Positions 8,671-17,966 of a stretch of 64,000 bases of DNA are shown here, piece by piece. Under the pieces are notes generated by a model. The model made no database searches, was not told the DNA's origin, and was given only the letters and a program-made list of their open reading frames with translations. This DNA is from Variibacter sp. GTDB taxonomy: Bacteria > Pseudomonadota > Alphaproteobacteria > Rhizobiales > Xanthobacteraceae. The DNA lies in the NCBI GenBank assembly GCA_019689555.1, contig JADGHE010000015.1, positions 1 through 64,000 on the forward strand, read 5' to 3'. Within the stretch, counting starts at the first letter, position 1. Each line of letters starts with the position of its first letter. The translations under genes and the position numbers were made by a program.

Positions 8671-8790
8671 GCGATCGCGGGGGCCTGCCGCCTCCGGCGC
8701 GCAGGGGCTGCGCGCAGGAGCGCGCGCCGCAGCCCGTCCGCTGAGGCACGGCGGCATGTCCGCGCGCAAGGGGCGCGCGCGTGGCCGCGA

Positions 8791-9372
8791 TCACCCGCCG
8801 GCCGTGCCGAGCGTGGCCATGCGCGCAAGCCACCGCGCGCGCCTTTTCGCGCTGCCTTCGACGAGGCCGATCACGTCCTCGCGAATCGGGCCGATGCCGC
8901 AGAACTTGAGGATGTTGCGCTCGAGGCTCTTCAGGCTGTGGGCGAAGAAATACCAGCGGTAGATGAAGGCCGGCATGCCCATCGTCACCACGATGCGCGC
9001 GGAGCGGCCCTTCAGCAGGCCCGGGGAGAGCGTGCGCTCCCCCGCGGCGATGGCGAAGCCGGGCCGGCCGATCTGCTCGAAGAACGCCTTGAGCAGCGCC
9101 GGCATGTCGCCGAGCCATAGGGGATAGACGATGACGAGATGCTCGGCGAAGGCGATCGCCTCCTGGCAGGCACGGATCGCGGGCGTGGGCTCGCCGTGCT
9201 CCCACGCCGCTTTGCTGCGCAGGAACGGAACGTCGATTTCGGCGAGCGTCAGCCGCTTCACTTGGTGGCCGGCGGCCTCCGCGGCCTCGGCATAGGCACG
9301 CGCCAGCGCATGGCAAAACCGCGCCGGGTCGGGGTCGGGGTGCCCGTCGATGATGGTGATGCGCTTCGGCAC
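8791..9372 (-). CDS. NAD(P)H:quinone oxidoreductase-type flavodoxin-fold protein
   Basis: Flavodoxin_2 family flavoprotein of 193 residues, predicted to reduce quinones or similar acceptors with NAD(P)H. The N-terminal ITIIDGHPDPDPARFCHAL segment is the FMN phosphate-binding loop, and VIVYPLWLGDMPALLKAFFEQ is the second conserved block. The start is a GTG at 9372 (VPKRITII); the open frame continues upstream but loses family resemblance. The gene lies 95 bases after the SDR on the same strand, so the two may be cotranscribed. The physiological substrate is unknown. Confidence 0.87.
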   Translation of the reverse strand: MPKRITIIDGHPDPDPARFCHALARAYAEAAEAAGHQVKRLTLAEIDVPFLRSKAAWEHGEPTPAIRACQEAIAFAEHLVIVYPLWLGDMPALLKAFFEQIGRPGFAIAAGERTLSPGLLKGRSARIVVTMGMPAFIYRWYFFAHSLKSLERNILKFCGIGPIREDVIGLVEGSAKRRARWLARMATLGTAGG

Positions 9373-9467
9373 GTCTCGGGCGCTCCGCGAACCGTTCTGG
9401 CAACGCAGAAATGCCCGCCCGGTTCGCGTCGCGCCGTGATTCAGATCAAGAGGCGGCCCGGCGCCCC

Positions 9468-10244
9468 TCAACCCGGTAGCACGTTGCTGATGCCGCCGTC
9501 GGCAAACACCGTGGTGCCCGTGATGTAGCGCCCGGCGTCGGAGGCGAGCAGCAGCAGGACACCGTCGAGATCTTCCTCCTCGCCGAACCGGCCGGTGGGG
9601 ATCTGGCGCGTCAGCGCCTTGCCCTTGTCGCTCTCCAGGTAGTCGCGGTTGATCTCCGTGACGATCCAGCCCGGCGCGATGGCGTTGACGCGCACGCCGC
9701 GGAACGCGAGCTCGAGCGAGAGCGCCCGCGTGAGCTGGATCACCGCCGCCTTCGACACGGCGTAGGCGACCGTGCCCTTCGCCACCGCGATTCCGAGAAT
9801 CGACGCGATGTTGATGATCGAGCCGCGCTGCCCCGCCGCGAGCATGCGCCGGGCGGCCTCCTGCGCCCAGAAGAAGACGGCGTCGAGATTGGTGTCGAGC
9901 ACGCGCCGCCATTCCGTCGCGGGCATTTCCACGGCGCGGTGGGCGTGCGCCACGCCCGCATTGTTGACGAGCACGGTGACGGCGCCGAACGCCTTCTCGG
10001 CGGCGTCGAAGGCGCGCTGCATGGCGGCGCGATCGTTCACGTCGCCCTCGATGGCGATGGCGCGGCCGCCCGCCGCGGTGATGCGCGCCTTCACGGCTTC
10101 GAGCCGCTCGGCGCGGCGCGCCACCAGCGCGACGGCGGCGCCGTTCGCCGCCAGCACCTCGGCGAAACGCGCGCCGAGCCCGCTCGATGCGCCGGTCACC
10201 AGCGCCACTTTGCCGCTGAGATCGAAAAGTTCGACAGCCTTCAT
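9468..10244 (-). CDS. SDR family oxidoreductase
   Basis: Classical short-chain dehydrogenase/reductase, 258 residues, NAD(P)-dependent. Visible motifs are TGASSGLG for cofactor binding (TGxxxGxG), NNAGVAH, the serine in NIASILG and the catalytic pair Y161 and K165 in YAVSKAAV. The ATG at 10244 follows AGGAAGGGGG at good distance. It diverges from the nitrile hydratase genes with only 30 bases between start codons. It is closest in style to 3-oxoacyl-ACP reductase or glucose dehydrogenase-type SDRs, but the substrate cannot be assigned. Confidence 0.92.
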   Translation of the reverse strand: MKAVELFDLSGKVALVTGASSGLGARFAEVLAANGAAVALVARRAERLEAVKARITAAGGRAIAIEGDVNDRAAMQRAFDAAEKAFGAVTVLVNNAGVAHAHRAVEMPATEWRRVLDTNLDAVFFWAQEAARRMLAAGQRGSIINIASILGIAVAKGTVAYAVSKAAVIQLTRALSLELAFRGVRVNAIAPGWIVTEINRDYLESDKGKALTRQIPTGRFGEEEDLDGVLLLLASDAGRYITGTTVFADGGISNVLPG

Positions 10245-10268
10245 GGCCGGCCCCCTTCCTGGTACACT
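10240..10268 (+). promoter_or_regulatory. possible promoter of a leaderless nitrile hydratase transcript
   Basis: TTCATG (10240-10245) and TACACT (10263-10268) are 17 bases apart. The -10-like hexamer ends 6 bases before the nthA ATG, and no Shine-Dalgarno sequence precedes that ATG. Together this would fit a leaderless mRNA. The -35 match is poor. Confidence 0.25.
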
Positions 10269-10274
10269 GCCTTC

Positions 10275-10910
10275 ATGCCACACGATCACGCCCACCACCA
10301 CGACCACGCGCACGGCTCGGAACTCTCCGAGATGCAGGTTCGCGTGCGTGCGCTCGAGACCATCCTCACGGAAAAAGGTTACATTGACCCGGCCGCGCTC
10401 GACCTCATCATCGAGGCTTACGAGACGAAGATCGGGCCGCACAACGGCGCCCGGGTCGTCGCCAAGGCGTGGAGCGACCCCGCCTTCAAGGCGCGGCTCT
10501 TGAAGGACGGCACGGAGGCGGTGAACGCCCTCGGCTATGTCAGCCGCGTCGGCGACCACCTCGTCGTGGTCGAGAACACGTCGCAGGTGCACAACATGGT
10601 GGTCTGCACCCTGTGCTCCTGCTATCCGTGGGAAATGCTGGGCCTGCCGCCGGTGTGGTACAAGTCCGCGCCCTACCGGTCGCGCGCCGTCAAGGATCCG
10701 CGCGGCGTGCTGCGGGACTTCGGCGTCACCTTGCCCCGGGAGACGGAAATCCGCGTCTGGGACTCGACGGCGGAAACGCGCTACCTCGTCCTGCCAATGC
10801 GCCCCGCGGGCACCGAGGGGTGGAGCGAGGAGCGACTCGCCGCGCTGGTCACGCGCGATTCCATGATCGGCACCGGGCTCCCCAAGCGGCCGGAGGACGT
10901 CGCGTCATGA
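10275..10910 (+). CDS. nthA: nitrile hydratase alpha subunit, cobalt type
   Basis: Catalytic subunit of nitrile hydratase, which hydrates nitriles to amides in the cytosol as an alpha/beta heteromer. The 211-residue protein has the metal-binding claw VCTLCSC with C111, C114 and C116; the threonine in CTLCSC marks the cobalt rather than the iron class. The C-terminal half keeps the conserved [19 protein letters not shown] block. The N-terminus [14 protein letters not shown] is histidine-rich, which is common in this family and may help metal delivery. Its stop overlaps the beta start (ATGA), so alpha, beta and accessory genes form one operon. Confidence 0.96.
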   Translation: MPHDHAHHHDHAHGSELSEMQVRVRALETILTEKGYIDPAALDLIIEAYETKIGPHNGARVVAKAWSDPAFKARLLKDGTEAVNALGYVSRVGDHLVVVENTSQVHNMVVCTLCSCYPWEMLGLPPVWYKSAPYRSRAVKDPRGVLRDFGVTLPRETEIRVWDSTAETRYLVLPMRPAGTEGWSEERLAALVTRDSMIGTGLPKRPEDVAS

Positions 10911-11563
10911 ACGGCGTTCACGACATGGGCGGCATGGACGGGTTCGGCAAGGTCGAGCCCGAGCCGAACGAGCCGACATTTCATGCCGCGTGGGAGGCGC
11001 GCGTGATGGCGATGATGCGCGCCATGGGCGCCGCGGGCGCGTGGAACATCGACATGTCGCGCGCCTCGCGCGAGAACCTGCCGCCGGACGTTTACCTTGC
11101 GAGCTCCTATTACCGGAGATGGGCGCTCGGCATGGAGCAGATGCTGCTCGAAAAGGGGCTCGTCGACAGCGACGAATTGGCGGCGGGGCGCGCGCTGCGG
11201 CCCGGCAAGCCGCTCAAGAGCAAGCTCACGCCCGAAATGATCGAGCGCGTGCTCACCCGCGGGTCCTTCGCGCGCCCTGCGCCTGCGCCGGCGCGCTTCA
11301 AGGTCGGCGCGCGCGTGCGCGCGAAGAATATGCATCCGCCGACCCACACGCGGCTGCCGCGCTATGTGCGGGGCCGCGTCGGCGTCGTCGAGCTGATCCA
11401 CGGCTGCCACGTGTTTCCCGACTCCGCGGCGCTCGGGGAGGGGGACAACCCGCAATGGCTCTACACGGTGCGTTTCGACGCATCCGAACTGTGGGGCGCC
11501 GACGCCGACCCGACCGTGAAGGTTTCGATCGATGCCTTCGAGCCCTACCTCGAGCCCGCCTGA
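10907..11563 (+). CDS. nthB: nitrile hydratase beta subunit
   Basis: Non-metal subunit of nitrile hydratase that forms the active-site channel with the alpha subunit; 218 residues, typical length. The N-terminus [13 protein letters not shown] is the family signature. The C-terminal SH3-like half contains [20 protein letters not shown]. The ATG overlaps the alpha stop by four bases, and its 3' end overlaps the accessory gene by 32 bases, so the three are translated as a coupled set. Confidence 0.96.
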   Translation: MNGVHDMGGMDGFGKVEPEPNEPTFHAAWEARVMAMMRAMGAAGAWNIDMSRASRENLPPDVYLASSYYRRWALGMEQMLLEKGLVDSDELAAGRALRPGKPLKSKLTPEMIERVLTRGSFARPAPAPARFKVGARVRAKNMHPPTHTRLPRYVRGRVGVVELIHGCHVFPDSAALGEGDNPQWLYTVRFDASELWGADADPTVKVSIDAFEPYLEPA

Positions 11564-11951
11564 GCTGCTGCGCATCGACCCCGCGGCGGCCGCCCGCGCG
11601 ATTGCCGAGGTTCCGGCCATTCCGTGCGATGCGGAGGGCCCCGTCTTTCGCGAGCCCTGGGAGGCGCAGGCCTTCGCCATGGCGCTCGCGCTGCACGAGC
11701 GCGGCCTCTTCACCTGGCGCGAGTGGGCGGAACGACTCGGCGCCGAGATCAGGCGCGCGCAGGCGGCGGGCGACCCGGATCGCGGCGACACCTACTACCG
11801 GCACTGGCTCGCGACGCTCGAAAGGCTGGTGGCCGAGAAGGGCGTGGCGGACGAAACTGCGCTGGCGCGCTATCGCCGCGCCTGGAAGAGCGCCGCCGCC
11901 CGCACGCCGCACGGCGCGCCGATCACGCTTGCGGCCGAGGATTTTGCCTGA
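11532..11951 (+). CDS. nitrile hydratase accessory protein
   Basis: 139-residue protein of the nitrile hydratase accessory family, related to the N-terminal half of the beta subunit. In cobalt-type systems such proteins (NhlE/P14K-like) are needed to load cobalt and mature the alpha subunit. The EPWEAQAFAMALALHERGLFTW stretch and the later DTYYRHWLATLERL segment match the family. It starts inside the beta gene. No amidase, cobalt transporter or nitrile-responsive regulator is adjacent, so amides formed here must be handled by genes elsewhere. Confidence 0.88.
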   Translation: MPSSPTSSPPELLRIDPAAAARAIAEVPAIPCDAEGPVFREPWEAQAFAMALALHERGLFTWREWAERLGAEIRRAQAAGDPDRGDTYYRHWLATLERLVAEKGVADETALARYRRAWKSAAARTPHGAPITLAAEDFA

Positions 11952-12020
11952 GGGCGGACGGCCCGCGCCCTGCGGCGGGGCGGGCGGGCCCGCATTTCCG
12001 GCACGGCGCCCGCCGGTCGC

Positions 12021-13697
12021 TCAGTAGAGCTGCGCCGTCATCGTGCCGAAGGTGACGACCGGAACGAAGCTTATGGCCTCGCCGCGGAACGTCTCCGTAA
12101 TGAGGCCGAAGGGCGCCGTCTCGCCGCGCGCGAAGCCGTTGGCGACGGTCGCCCGCGGCTTGTGCATCAACGCCGCGATCGTCTGATAGTTCGGCGCGCC
12201 CATCACCGTGACGCCCATCGAGGATTGCACGCTGGGGGCGGCGATGAGGCCGCGCAGCCACGGATTGTCGATCAGACGCGGCGCGCCGGCAGCCGGCCGG
12301 TCGGCGCGCGCGGGCGCGGCCTCGCGCTTGGCCTCGGCGCCGCGCTTCGGCGGCACGGAGGCCGTCGGTCCGGGAGAAGCGGCGCGCTCCGCGATCGACG
12401 GGTCGGCATAGGCCATCACCGTCTCGCCCACGGGCGCGTCACCGCTCTTCGCGCCCGGCCACGGCAGGCTCGCGGTGACGTCGGAGCGATCGGGGGCCAA
12501 GTCCGTTGCGGCCGTACGCGCCGAAGCCGTGCTCTTGCCCACCACGGTGGTGGCGTCTTTCACGACCGTTCCCTGAGATTCGGCACGCAAGGCGAAGCGC
12601 TGGCGCGGTGCGGACGTCTTCACGGGCGCCGTCGCGGCGGCGAGCAGATCGGCCGCGCGCCACAGCCCGCGCGCTTCGACGATCTGCGCCGGCGTCGCGG
12701 CGGCGTTGGGCGCGCCGCCCGTCTTGGCGGCGACAAGCGCCTCGCGAGCGCCGGGCCGCGCCCGGGGCATGGGTACGGCCGAGGCCGTCTTCACCGGCTT
12801 GGCTTTCGCATCGGCGGCCTTGTCGTTCACGCGCGCGACCGACGTCGTGCGTTCGCCTGCGGCCGACTGTTCGTCATCCTCCTCGCCGAAGCCGAACAGT
12901 CGGGCGAGCAGGCTGCGCCGGCCCGTGCCTTCGCCGTTCGCGGCGACCGGCACGCCGGCCTCACGCGCCGCCGCCAACGACACCTGCGACGGCTTCGCGC
13001 CGCGGCGCTCGATGTCGGCAAGCGCGAGCGCATAGCCGGGAAGCGGACGTCCGTCGGAGGGAATGTGAACGGTCCGGCCGTCGGGGAAAATCTTCACGAG
13101 TTGATCGTGGGTCATCCGCGGCCAGTGGCGGACGCTGCCCACATCGAGATGCACGAAAGGAGAGCCGGAGGTCGGATAGAACCCGACGCCGCCGCGCTGG
13201 AGCCGCAGGCCCGCAATGCGGATGTTCTCCAGCGGCACGCCGGGAATGTTGAAGTCCATCGCCTTGCCCAGCATGTGCTGACTGAACTTGGCGACGCCCC
13301 GGCTGCGCCGCCGCAGCATCGCGTTCGTGGCGGGCGAGCGATAGGCGGAGATGATGTGGATGGGCTGCTTTCCGCCGACCTCCTGATACACTTCCCACAC
13401 AATGTCGAACAACCGCGGATCCATCTTGGTCTCTTGGTCGTTGCGCCAGTCGCGCAGGAAGTGGTTGAGCTGGGCGAGGCCCTGCTCGTCGTAGCGCCCG
13501 TTGCGCTTGAACGTGACGGTGAGCTCTTCGTGCGTATGCGTGTGGTAGAGCGAGAGGGTTCGTGTCTCGCCGTCGGCAGCGGCGTTCTGCAGGCCCTCGG
13601 TGGTGATGGCGAGCAGCAGCGCAGCAAGCCCGAGGCAACGCGCAGGGCGCCAGGAGCTTATCGGCAGCGGCGAGTGGCGCGCGGTACTAAAAGGCAC
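12021..13697 (-). CDS. DUF882 (YcbK-like) murein peptidase-type protein
   Basis: Exported 558-residue protein. An N-terminal hydrophobic segment (about residues 20-40) is followed by a DUF882/peptidase M15 domain at about 45-195, with the Zn ligands H141 and D148 in SQHMLGKAMD and H183 in VHLDVGSVRHW. Such domains cleave or bind peptidoglycan peptides in the periplasm. Residues 200-558 are a long low-complexity Ala/Pro/Lys tail typical of Rhizobiales members and probably disordered. It lies next to, and on the same strand as, a large L,D-transpeptidase gene, but 407 bases separate them and a terminator intervenes, so it is transcribed on its own. A CtrA-like box lies about 95 bases upstream. 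Confidence 0.88.
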   Translation of the reverse strand: MPFSTARHSPLPISSWRPARCLGLAALLLAITTEGLQNAAADGETRTLSLYHTHTHEELTVTFKRNGRYDEQGLAQLNHFLRDWRNDQETKMDPRLFDIVWEVYQEVGGKQPIHIISAYRSPATNAMLRRRSRGVAKFSQHMLGKAMDFNIPGVPLENIRIAGLRLQRGGVGFYPTSGSPFVHLDVGSVRHWPRMTHDQLVKIFPDGRTVHIPSDGRPLPGYALALADIERRGAKPSQVSLAAAREAGVPVAANGEGTGRRSLLARLFGFGEEDDEQSAAGERTTSVARVNDKAADAKAKPVKTASAVPMPRARPGAREALVAAKTGGAPNAAATPAQIVEARGLWRAADLLAAATAPVKTSAPRQRFALRAESQGTVVKDATTVVGKSTASARTAATDLAPDRSDVTASLPWPGAKSGDAPVGETVMAYADPSIAERAASPGPTASVPPKRGAEAKREAAPARADRPAAGAPRLIDNPWLRGLIAAPSVQSSMGVTVMGAPNYQTIAALMHKPRATVANGFARGETAPFGLITETFRGEAISFVPVVTFGTMTAQLY

Positions 13698-13790
13698 GAG
13701 AAGGTTCCGTGAAGCCGTCGCGTAATTCCATTTCGCCGCCGGCGGGTGAGCCGCGGCGCCCCATGGCTAATGCAGTGTTATCGGGAAGGG

Positions 13791-13805
13791 TTAACGCGGG
13801 CTTAG
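13791..13805. promoter_or_regulatory. CtrA-like box upstream of the DUF882 gene
   Basis: TTAA (13791-13794), seven bases, then TTAG (13802-13805) matches the alphaproteobacterial CtrA site TTAA-N7-TTAA at 7 of 8 positions. TTAA is rare in this GC-rich DNA, and the downstream gene is a cell-wall enzyme, a plausible CtrA target. This is unproven. Confidence 0.32.
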
Positions 13806-14047
13806 CGCGGACCACTCCCCCTCCTGGTGGCTCTGGCTAAAGGGAGAGTGTGGCAAAAGCGTGCCGCAATCCGATGATGCGTTAAGCGTTTTCCGCCACG
13901 CGAGAAGCTTTGCGTGCGATGGTAAACGGTGACGCGGCGGAGCGTTGCGGCGCGCGCACCGACCGTTTGCCGCGAGCGGCGTACAGCGAACGTGTACGGC
14001 CACCGTATTCGGAGCGCGGCCGCGCGCGGCACGCTCTCCGCACATGC

Positions 14048-14078
14048 AAAAACGGGCCGGACATGTCGTCCGGCCCGT
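14048..14078 (-). terminator. rho-independent terminator of the L,D-transpeptidase gene
   Basis: Arms ACGGGCCGGAC (14052-14062) and GTCCGGCCCGT (14068-14078) are perfectly complementary around a 5-base loop. Read on the minus strand the stem is followed by five T. It begins 27 bases after the transpeptidase stop. Confidence 0.88.
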
Positions 14079-14104
14079 CGTGGTCGCGTCGCCGCGCGCG
14101 CTGC

Positions 14105-16216
14105 CTACTGGAACCAGGGGAACAGGAAGAATCCCCGCGGCTGGCGCGGCACCTCCTGGACGATCTGCCGCGCGCGCCGCATCGCGGTCGGCGAAACGCG
14201 CTGGCTGCGCTCCGAGACCGACAGATATTCGCCGCGCAGCGCCGACTGGACGCGCTGGTCGTAGCCGTAGAGATCCTCGCGCACCACCAGCTTGCCCGCG
14301 TCGTCGACATAGGCGTTCAGGTAGACGAGATAGACGGGGATGGGCTTGCTGAACTTCAGCCAGCGTTCCCCCGTACCGAACATGCTGCGCAACCGCTCGG
14401 CCGTGTACTTGTTCTCCGGCATGGCGATCGAGGTCAGCACTTCGCCGAACTGCGTCGGGTTCTGCACGCGCATGCAGCCGTGGCTGTAGGCCCGGCGTTC
14501 GTGATTGAACAGGTTCTTGTCGGGCGTGTCGTGCAGATAGACCTGGAAGCGGTTGGGGAAGTTGAACTTGAGGCGCCCGAGTGCATTGCGTTCGCCGGGC
14601 GGCTGCCGGATCGAGATGGTGCCGTCGCGGTTGCGCTCCATCACCAGGCCCATGCGGGCGAGCACGGTGGGGTCTTCCCGCAGCGCCGGAAGATACTCGT
14701 TGTAGATGATCGACTGCGGGACGTGCCACGTCGGATTGACGAGGATGTTCTCGATCGCCGCCGCGAAGCTCGGCGTCGGCGTGCTCGGCTTGCCGACCAC
14801 GATGCGGGTGTGGAACACCGTCTTGTGGTCCCGCACCACCTTCAGCGTGAAGTCCGGCACGTTGACCATCACATAGGCATTGCCAAGGTCGCGCGGCAGC
14901 CAGCGCCAGCGCTCCATATTCGAGATGATGGTCTCGATCTCGCGGCTGTGGTTGCGGCCGTTCAGCGCCTCGATCGTGCGTTGGCCGATGACGCCGTCCG
15001 GAGTCAGCCCTTTCCGCTTCTGGAACTCCTTCACCGCCTCGGCAAGGGCGTCGTCATATTCCAGGCTGGTCTCGCCGCCGGCGACCCCGAGGCGCTTGCG
15101 CAAAAGCGGCACGCGCTTGTCGCTGCCGCCCGGCCGCAGGATCGGCCCCGCGGGAATCTGCACCGTGTGATCGGCGCCCGCTCCGCGCAGCTCGGCGAGC
15201 TTGCGCTTGAGCGCCAGGAAACCGTCGTGCGTCGGGTTGAAGCCGTCGAGCGTTTTGGCGACGTCCTGCGCCGCGGCCACCTCCTTCAGCACGTCGGCCG
15301 GCTCGGGCACGGGCGGCGCGAAGTCGATGTTCGTGCTGATGCGCGAGGGGACGACGCGGCCCGACTGCGCATGACGCGCATAAGTGAGAACCGAACTCGT
15401 GAGCTTCAGCTCCGCCTGCGCGCGCGCTTCGGGGTCGTCCGCGAGCGCCATCGGATCGGGGGTGGGATAGTCGGCGGGGTCGAGGCCGTCGGCAGCCGCC
15501 GCCTTCAGCCGCTGAACGGCCGCGCGCATGCGTTCGTTCGGCGCGCCATGATCGAACCAGAGCGGAGCGAAGTTGCGGGCCTCGTAAAACTCCTCGACCG
15601 CGGCGCGATCGCGCTTGCGATCCACGAAGCGATCCAGCCGCTCGGCGATGAGCGCCTTGAGCCGCTCGGCGATCGCGAGATCGGCCGGATGCAGCGCAGG
15701 CGCGCCGAGGTCCTTCGTCGGGGGAGCGACCACGGCCGGCTCCGGCGCGGGAACGGCGCGCTGGATCTCCGCCGCCGAGGGGGCCGTTGCGGGCATCGCG
15801 GCCTGCACGGGCGGCTCGGTCGGGGCTTTCGACGAAACATCCGATAAGCCGCGCGGCGAAGCCGCGGCAGCGCCCGGCGCCCCCTCTTTCGGCGGTGCGG
15901 CTTGCGCGGCCGGTGCACCCGCGGCGGCGGAAGCAGGGGGCGCGGCTGCGGCGCTGCCAGCCGCCGGCTCGCGTTTCGGGACGTCGCCCACGTCGGCGGG
16001 CGTGAGCGGGGGAAGGTCGATGAATTCGGGCAGCGGCACGCGCGCTTCGACCTCGGCGGCATCGGGCGCCGACGAGTCGACCGCCGCCGAAGGTTCGGCT
16101 GCCGCGCCCTGTGCGGCGCCCGACTGGGCCGCCGCCGGCTGGGCGCCGGAAGCCAAGGTCACCGAGAGTGCAAGTACGGCGCCGGCCGTCATCAAGCTGA
16201 GCTTAGGGGCGTGCAT
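14105..16216 (-). CDS. large L,D-transpeptidase (YcbB/LdtD-like)
   Basis: Exported peptidoglycan cross-linking enzyme of 703 residues. A signal peptide (about residues 1-30, ending ASGAQPAAA) precedes an Ala/Pro-rich linker to about residue 170 and the scaffold region. Next come a PG_binding_1 domain (KEFQKRKGLTPDGVIGQRTIEALN) and the YkuD catalytic domain, with H579 and nucleophile C581 in SHGCMRV. It would form 3-3 cross-links between meso-diaminopimelate residues. Length and order match the LdtD class plus an unusually long linker. The ATG follows AGAGGA, and a TATAAG -10-like hexamer lies at 16248-16253. A clear terminator ends the unit. Confidence 0.93.
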   Translation of the reverse strand: MHAPKLSLMTAGAVLALSVTLASGAQPAAAQSGAAQGAAAEPSAAVDSSAPDAAEVEARVPLPEFIDLPPLTPADVGDVPKREPAAGSAAAAPPASAAAGAPAAQAAPPKEGAPGAAAASPRGLSDVSSKAPTEPPVQAAMPATAPSAAEIQRAVPAPEPAVVAPPTKDLGAPALHPADLAIAERLKALIAERLDRFVDRKRDRAAVEEFYEARNFAPLWFDHGAPNERMRAAVQRLKAAAADGLDPADYPTPDPMALADDPEARAQAELKLTSSVLTYARHAQSGRVVPSRISTNIDFAPPVPEPADVLKEVAAAQDVAKTLDGFNPTHDGFLALKRKLAELRGAGADHTVQIPAGPILRPGGSDKRVPLLRKRLGVAGGETSLEYDDALAEAVKEFQKRKGLTPDGVIGQRTIEALNGRNHSREIETIISNMERWRWLPRDLGNAYVMVNVPDFTLKVVRDHKTVFHTRIVVGKPSTPTPSFAAAIENILVNPTWHVPQSIIYNEYLPALREDPTVLARMGLVMERNRDGTISIRQPPGERNALGRLKFNFPNRFQVYLHDTPDKNLFNHERRAYSHGCMRVQNPTQFGEVLTSIAMPENKYTAERLRSMFGTGERWLKFSKPIPVYLVYLNAYVDDAGKLVVREDLYGYDQRVQSALRGEYLSVSERSQRVSPTAMRRARQIVQEVPRQPRGFFLFPWFQ

Positions 16217-16362
16217 AACCGGTCCTCTGTCCCCGTCAGGAGCGATCCTTATATGGGCGCAGCCGGGACTCCGCGCCTCTCACCCGGGGAGCCGAAGTGA
16301 CTCCATATGAACAAATGAATCAACTTTCCGACCGAACCCTCGGATCGATTTCACGAAAACTG

Positions 16363-17904
16363 TCACTCGCTGGCAACGCCGCTGCGGTCTTTCGTCGCTT
16401 CCGCGCCGCCGAGACCGAGGCTTTCCAACTTGCGGTAGAGCGTTGAGCGTCCGATCCCGAGGCGGCGCGCGACTTCCGACATCTGCCCGCGATAGTGGCC
16501 GATGGCGAACCGGATGACGTCGGCTTCGATCGCGTCGAGCGGCCGCACGTCGCCGGCTTCGTCCAACAAAGCGAGGCTGGCGGCGCCCGAAAGCATCTGC
16601 GGCGCCGGTGAAGGCGCGGCCGGCGGCGGCTCGACCAGATCGATCGCAAGCGGCGCCTCGTCCTGAGCGACGAGGGCGGGAGCCTCCTCGGTCGGCGCCG
16701 CGTCCGCGGCGGCAGGCCGCGCGACGAGCGAGGCGATCTGCGGAAACTCGTTGACGCCGAGCTCGTCGCTTTCGGCGAGCACCACGGCGCGGAAGACGGC
16801 GTTTTCAAGCTGGCGCACATTGCCCGGCCAGGAGAAGGCCTTGAGCAGCGCCACCGCCTCGGCCGAGACGGAGCGGATGCGCTTGCCTTCCTCGGCGGCG
16901 AAGCGCGCGAGGAAGTGCCGGACGAGGTCGGGAATGTCTTCGGGCCGGTTGCGCAGCGGCGGCACGGTGATCGGAAAGACGTGCAGCCGGTAGAACAGGT
17001 CCTCGCGGAAGCGGCCCTGCTTCACGTCCTCGATGAGGTTGCGGTTGGTCGCGGAGATCAGCCGCACGTCGACCTTCACGGGCTTGCGCGCGCCCACCGG
17101 CTCGACCTCGCCTTCCTGGATCGCCCGCAGGAGCTTGACCTGAGCCGGAAGCGGCAGCTCGCCCACCTCGTCGAGGAAGAGCGTGCCGCCCGAGGCCTCG
17201 ACGAACTTGCCCGTATGGCGCTCTGTTGCGCCGGTGAAGGCGCCTTTTTCGTGGCCGAACAGGATCGATTCCACGAGATTGTCCGGGATCGCGCCGCAGT
17301 TGACGGCGACGAAGGGGCGTGCCCGGCGTTCGCCCGAGCCGTGGATCGCCCGCGCAATGAGCTCCTTGCCGACGCCCGACTCGCCCTCGATCAGAACGGG
17401 AATGGTGGAGGCGGCCGCCTTCTCGGCCGTGCGCAGCACGCTCTGCATGCGCGGGCTGCGCGTGACGATGTCGCGAAACGTCAGCGTGCCGTTGCGGCTG
17501 CGCTTGAGCAGCTTCAGCTCGCTTTCCAGCGCGCGCGTCGCGAGCGCATTGCGCAGCGAAACCTGCAACCGTTCTGCGCCGACCGGCTTGACGACGAAGT
17601 CCACCGCGCCGGCGCGCATCGCCGAGACCACGTTGTCGATGCCGCCGTGGGCGGTCTGCACGATGACCGGCAGCGAGACGCCGGCCTCGCGCAGCCGGCT
17701 CAGCACGCCCAGGCCGTCGAGGTCCGGCATCACGAGGTCGAGGATGACGCAGTCGATCCGCCCGCCCTCGGAGCCGAGCAGGAGGGAGACAGCCGCCTCG
17801 CCGCCCTCGGCCGTGCAGGGCTCGTAGCCGAAGCGCGCCACCATGCCTTCCATGAGGCGGCGGTGAACGGGATCGTCGTCGACGATCAGAACGCGCTCGG
17901 CCAT
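16363..17904 (-). CDS. sigma54-dependent response regulator, NtrC family
   Basis: Transcription activator of 513 residues. A receiver domain (1-120, phosphoacceptor D56 in ILDLVMPD) is followed by a AAA+ domain (about 150-380) with Walker A GESGVGKE, the sigma54-contact loop GAFTGA and the arginine-finger region. A long Ala/Pro linker leads to a C-terminal Fis-type helix-turn-helix (MSEVARRLGIGRSTLYRKLESLGL). It would bind enhancers and open sigma54 promoters when phosphorylated. No histidine kinase is adjacent, so it is an orphan here. It is 62 bases downstream of terC on the same strand and has a GAGGAG ribosome site. A sigma54-like -24/-12 element occurs at 23654-23669. Confidence 0.95.
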   Translation of the reverse strand: MAERVLIVDDDPVHRRLMEGMVARFGYEPCTAEGGEAAVSLLLGSEGGRIDCVILDLVMPDLDGLGVLSRLREAGVSLPVIVQTAHGGIDNVVSAMRAGAVDFVVKPVGAERLQVSLRNALATRALESELKLLKRSRNGTLTFRDIVTRSPRMQSVLRTAEKAAASTIPVLIEGESGVGKELIARAIHGSGERRARPFVAVNCGAIPDNLVESILFGHEKGAFTGATERHTGKFVEASGGTLFLDEVGELPLPAQVKLLRAIQEGEVEPVGARKPVKVDVRLISATNRNLIEDVKQGRFREDLFYRLHVFPITVPPLRNRPEDIPDLVRHFLARFAAEEGKRIRSVSAEAVALLKAFSWPGNVRQLENAVFRAVVLAESDELGVNEFPQIASLVARPAAADAAPTEEAPALVAQDEAPLAIDLVEPPPAAPSPAPQMLSGAASLALLDEAGDVRPLDAIEADVIRFAIGHYRGQMSEVARRLGIGRSTLYRKLESLGLGGAEATKDRSGVASE

Positions 17905-17966
17905 CGTGGCTCCTCGTCGGGCTCTGTCCCGAATTGGGCCACTTTCGCCGCAGGCGGGTTAAGGAT

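Larger units (their letters stand above)
13698..14104. other. intergenic region between L,D-transpeptidase and DUF882 genes
   Basis: This 407-base gap contains the terminator of the L,D-transpeptidase gene (14048-14078) and the upstream region of the DUF882 gene. The part around 13770-13810 and 13860-13925 is more AT-rich than its surroundings, consistent with promoter DNA. I see no small gene or RNA gene. Confidence 0.6.
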
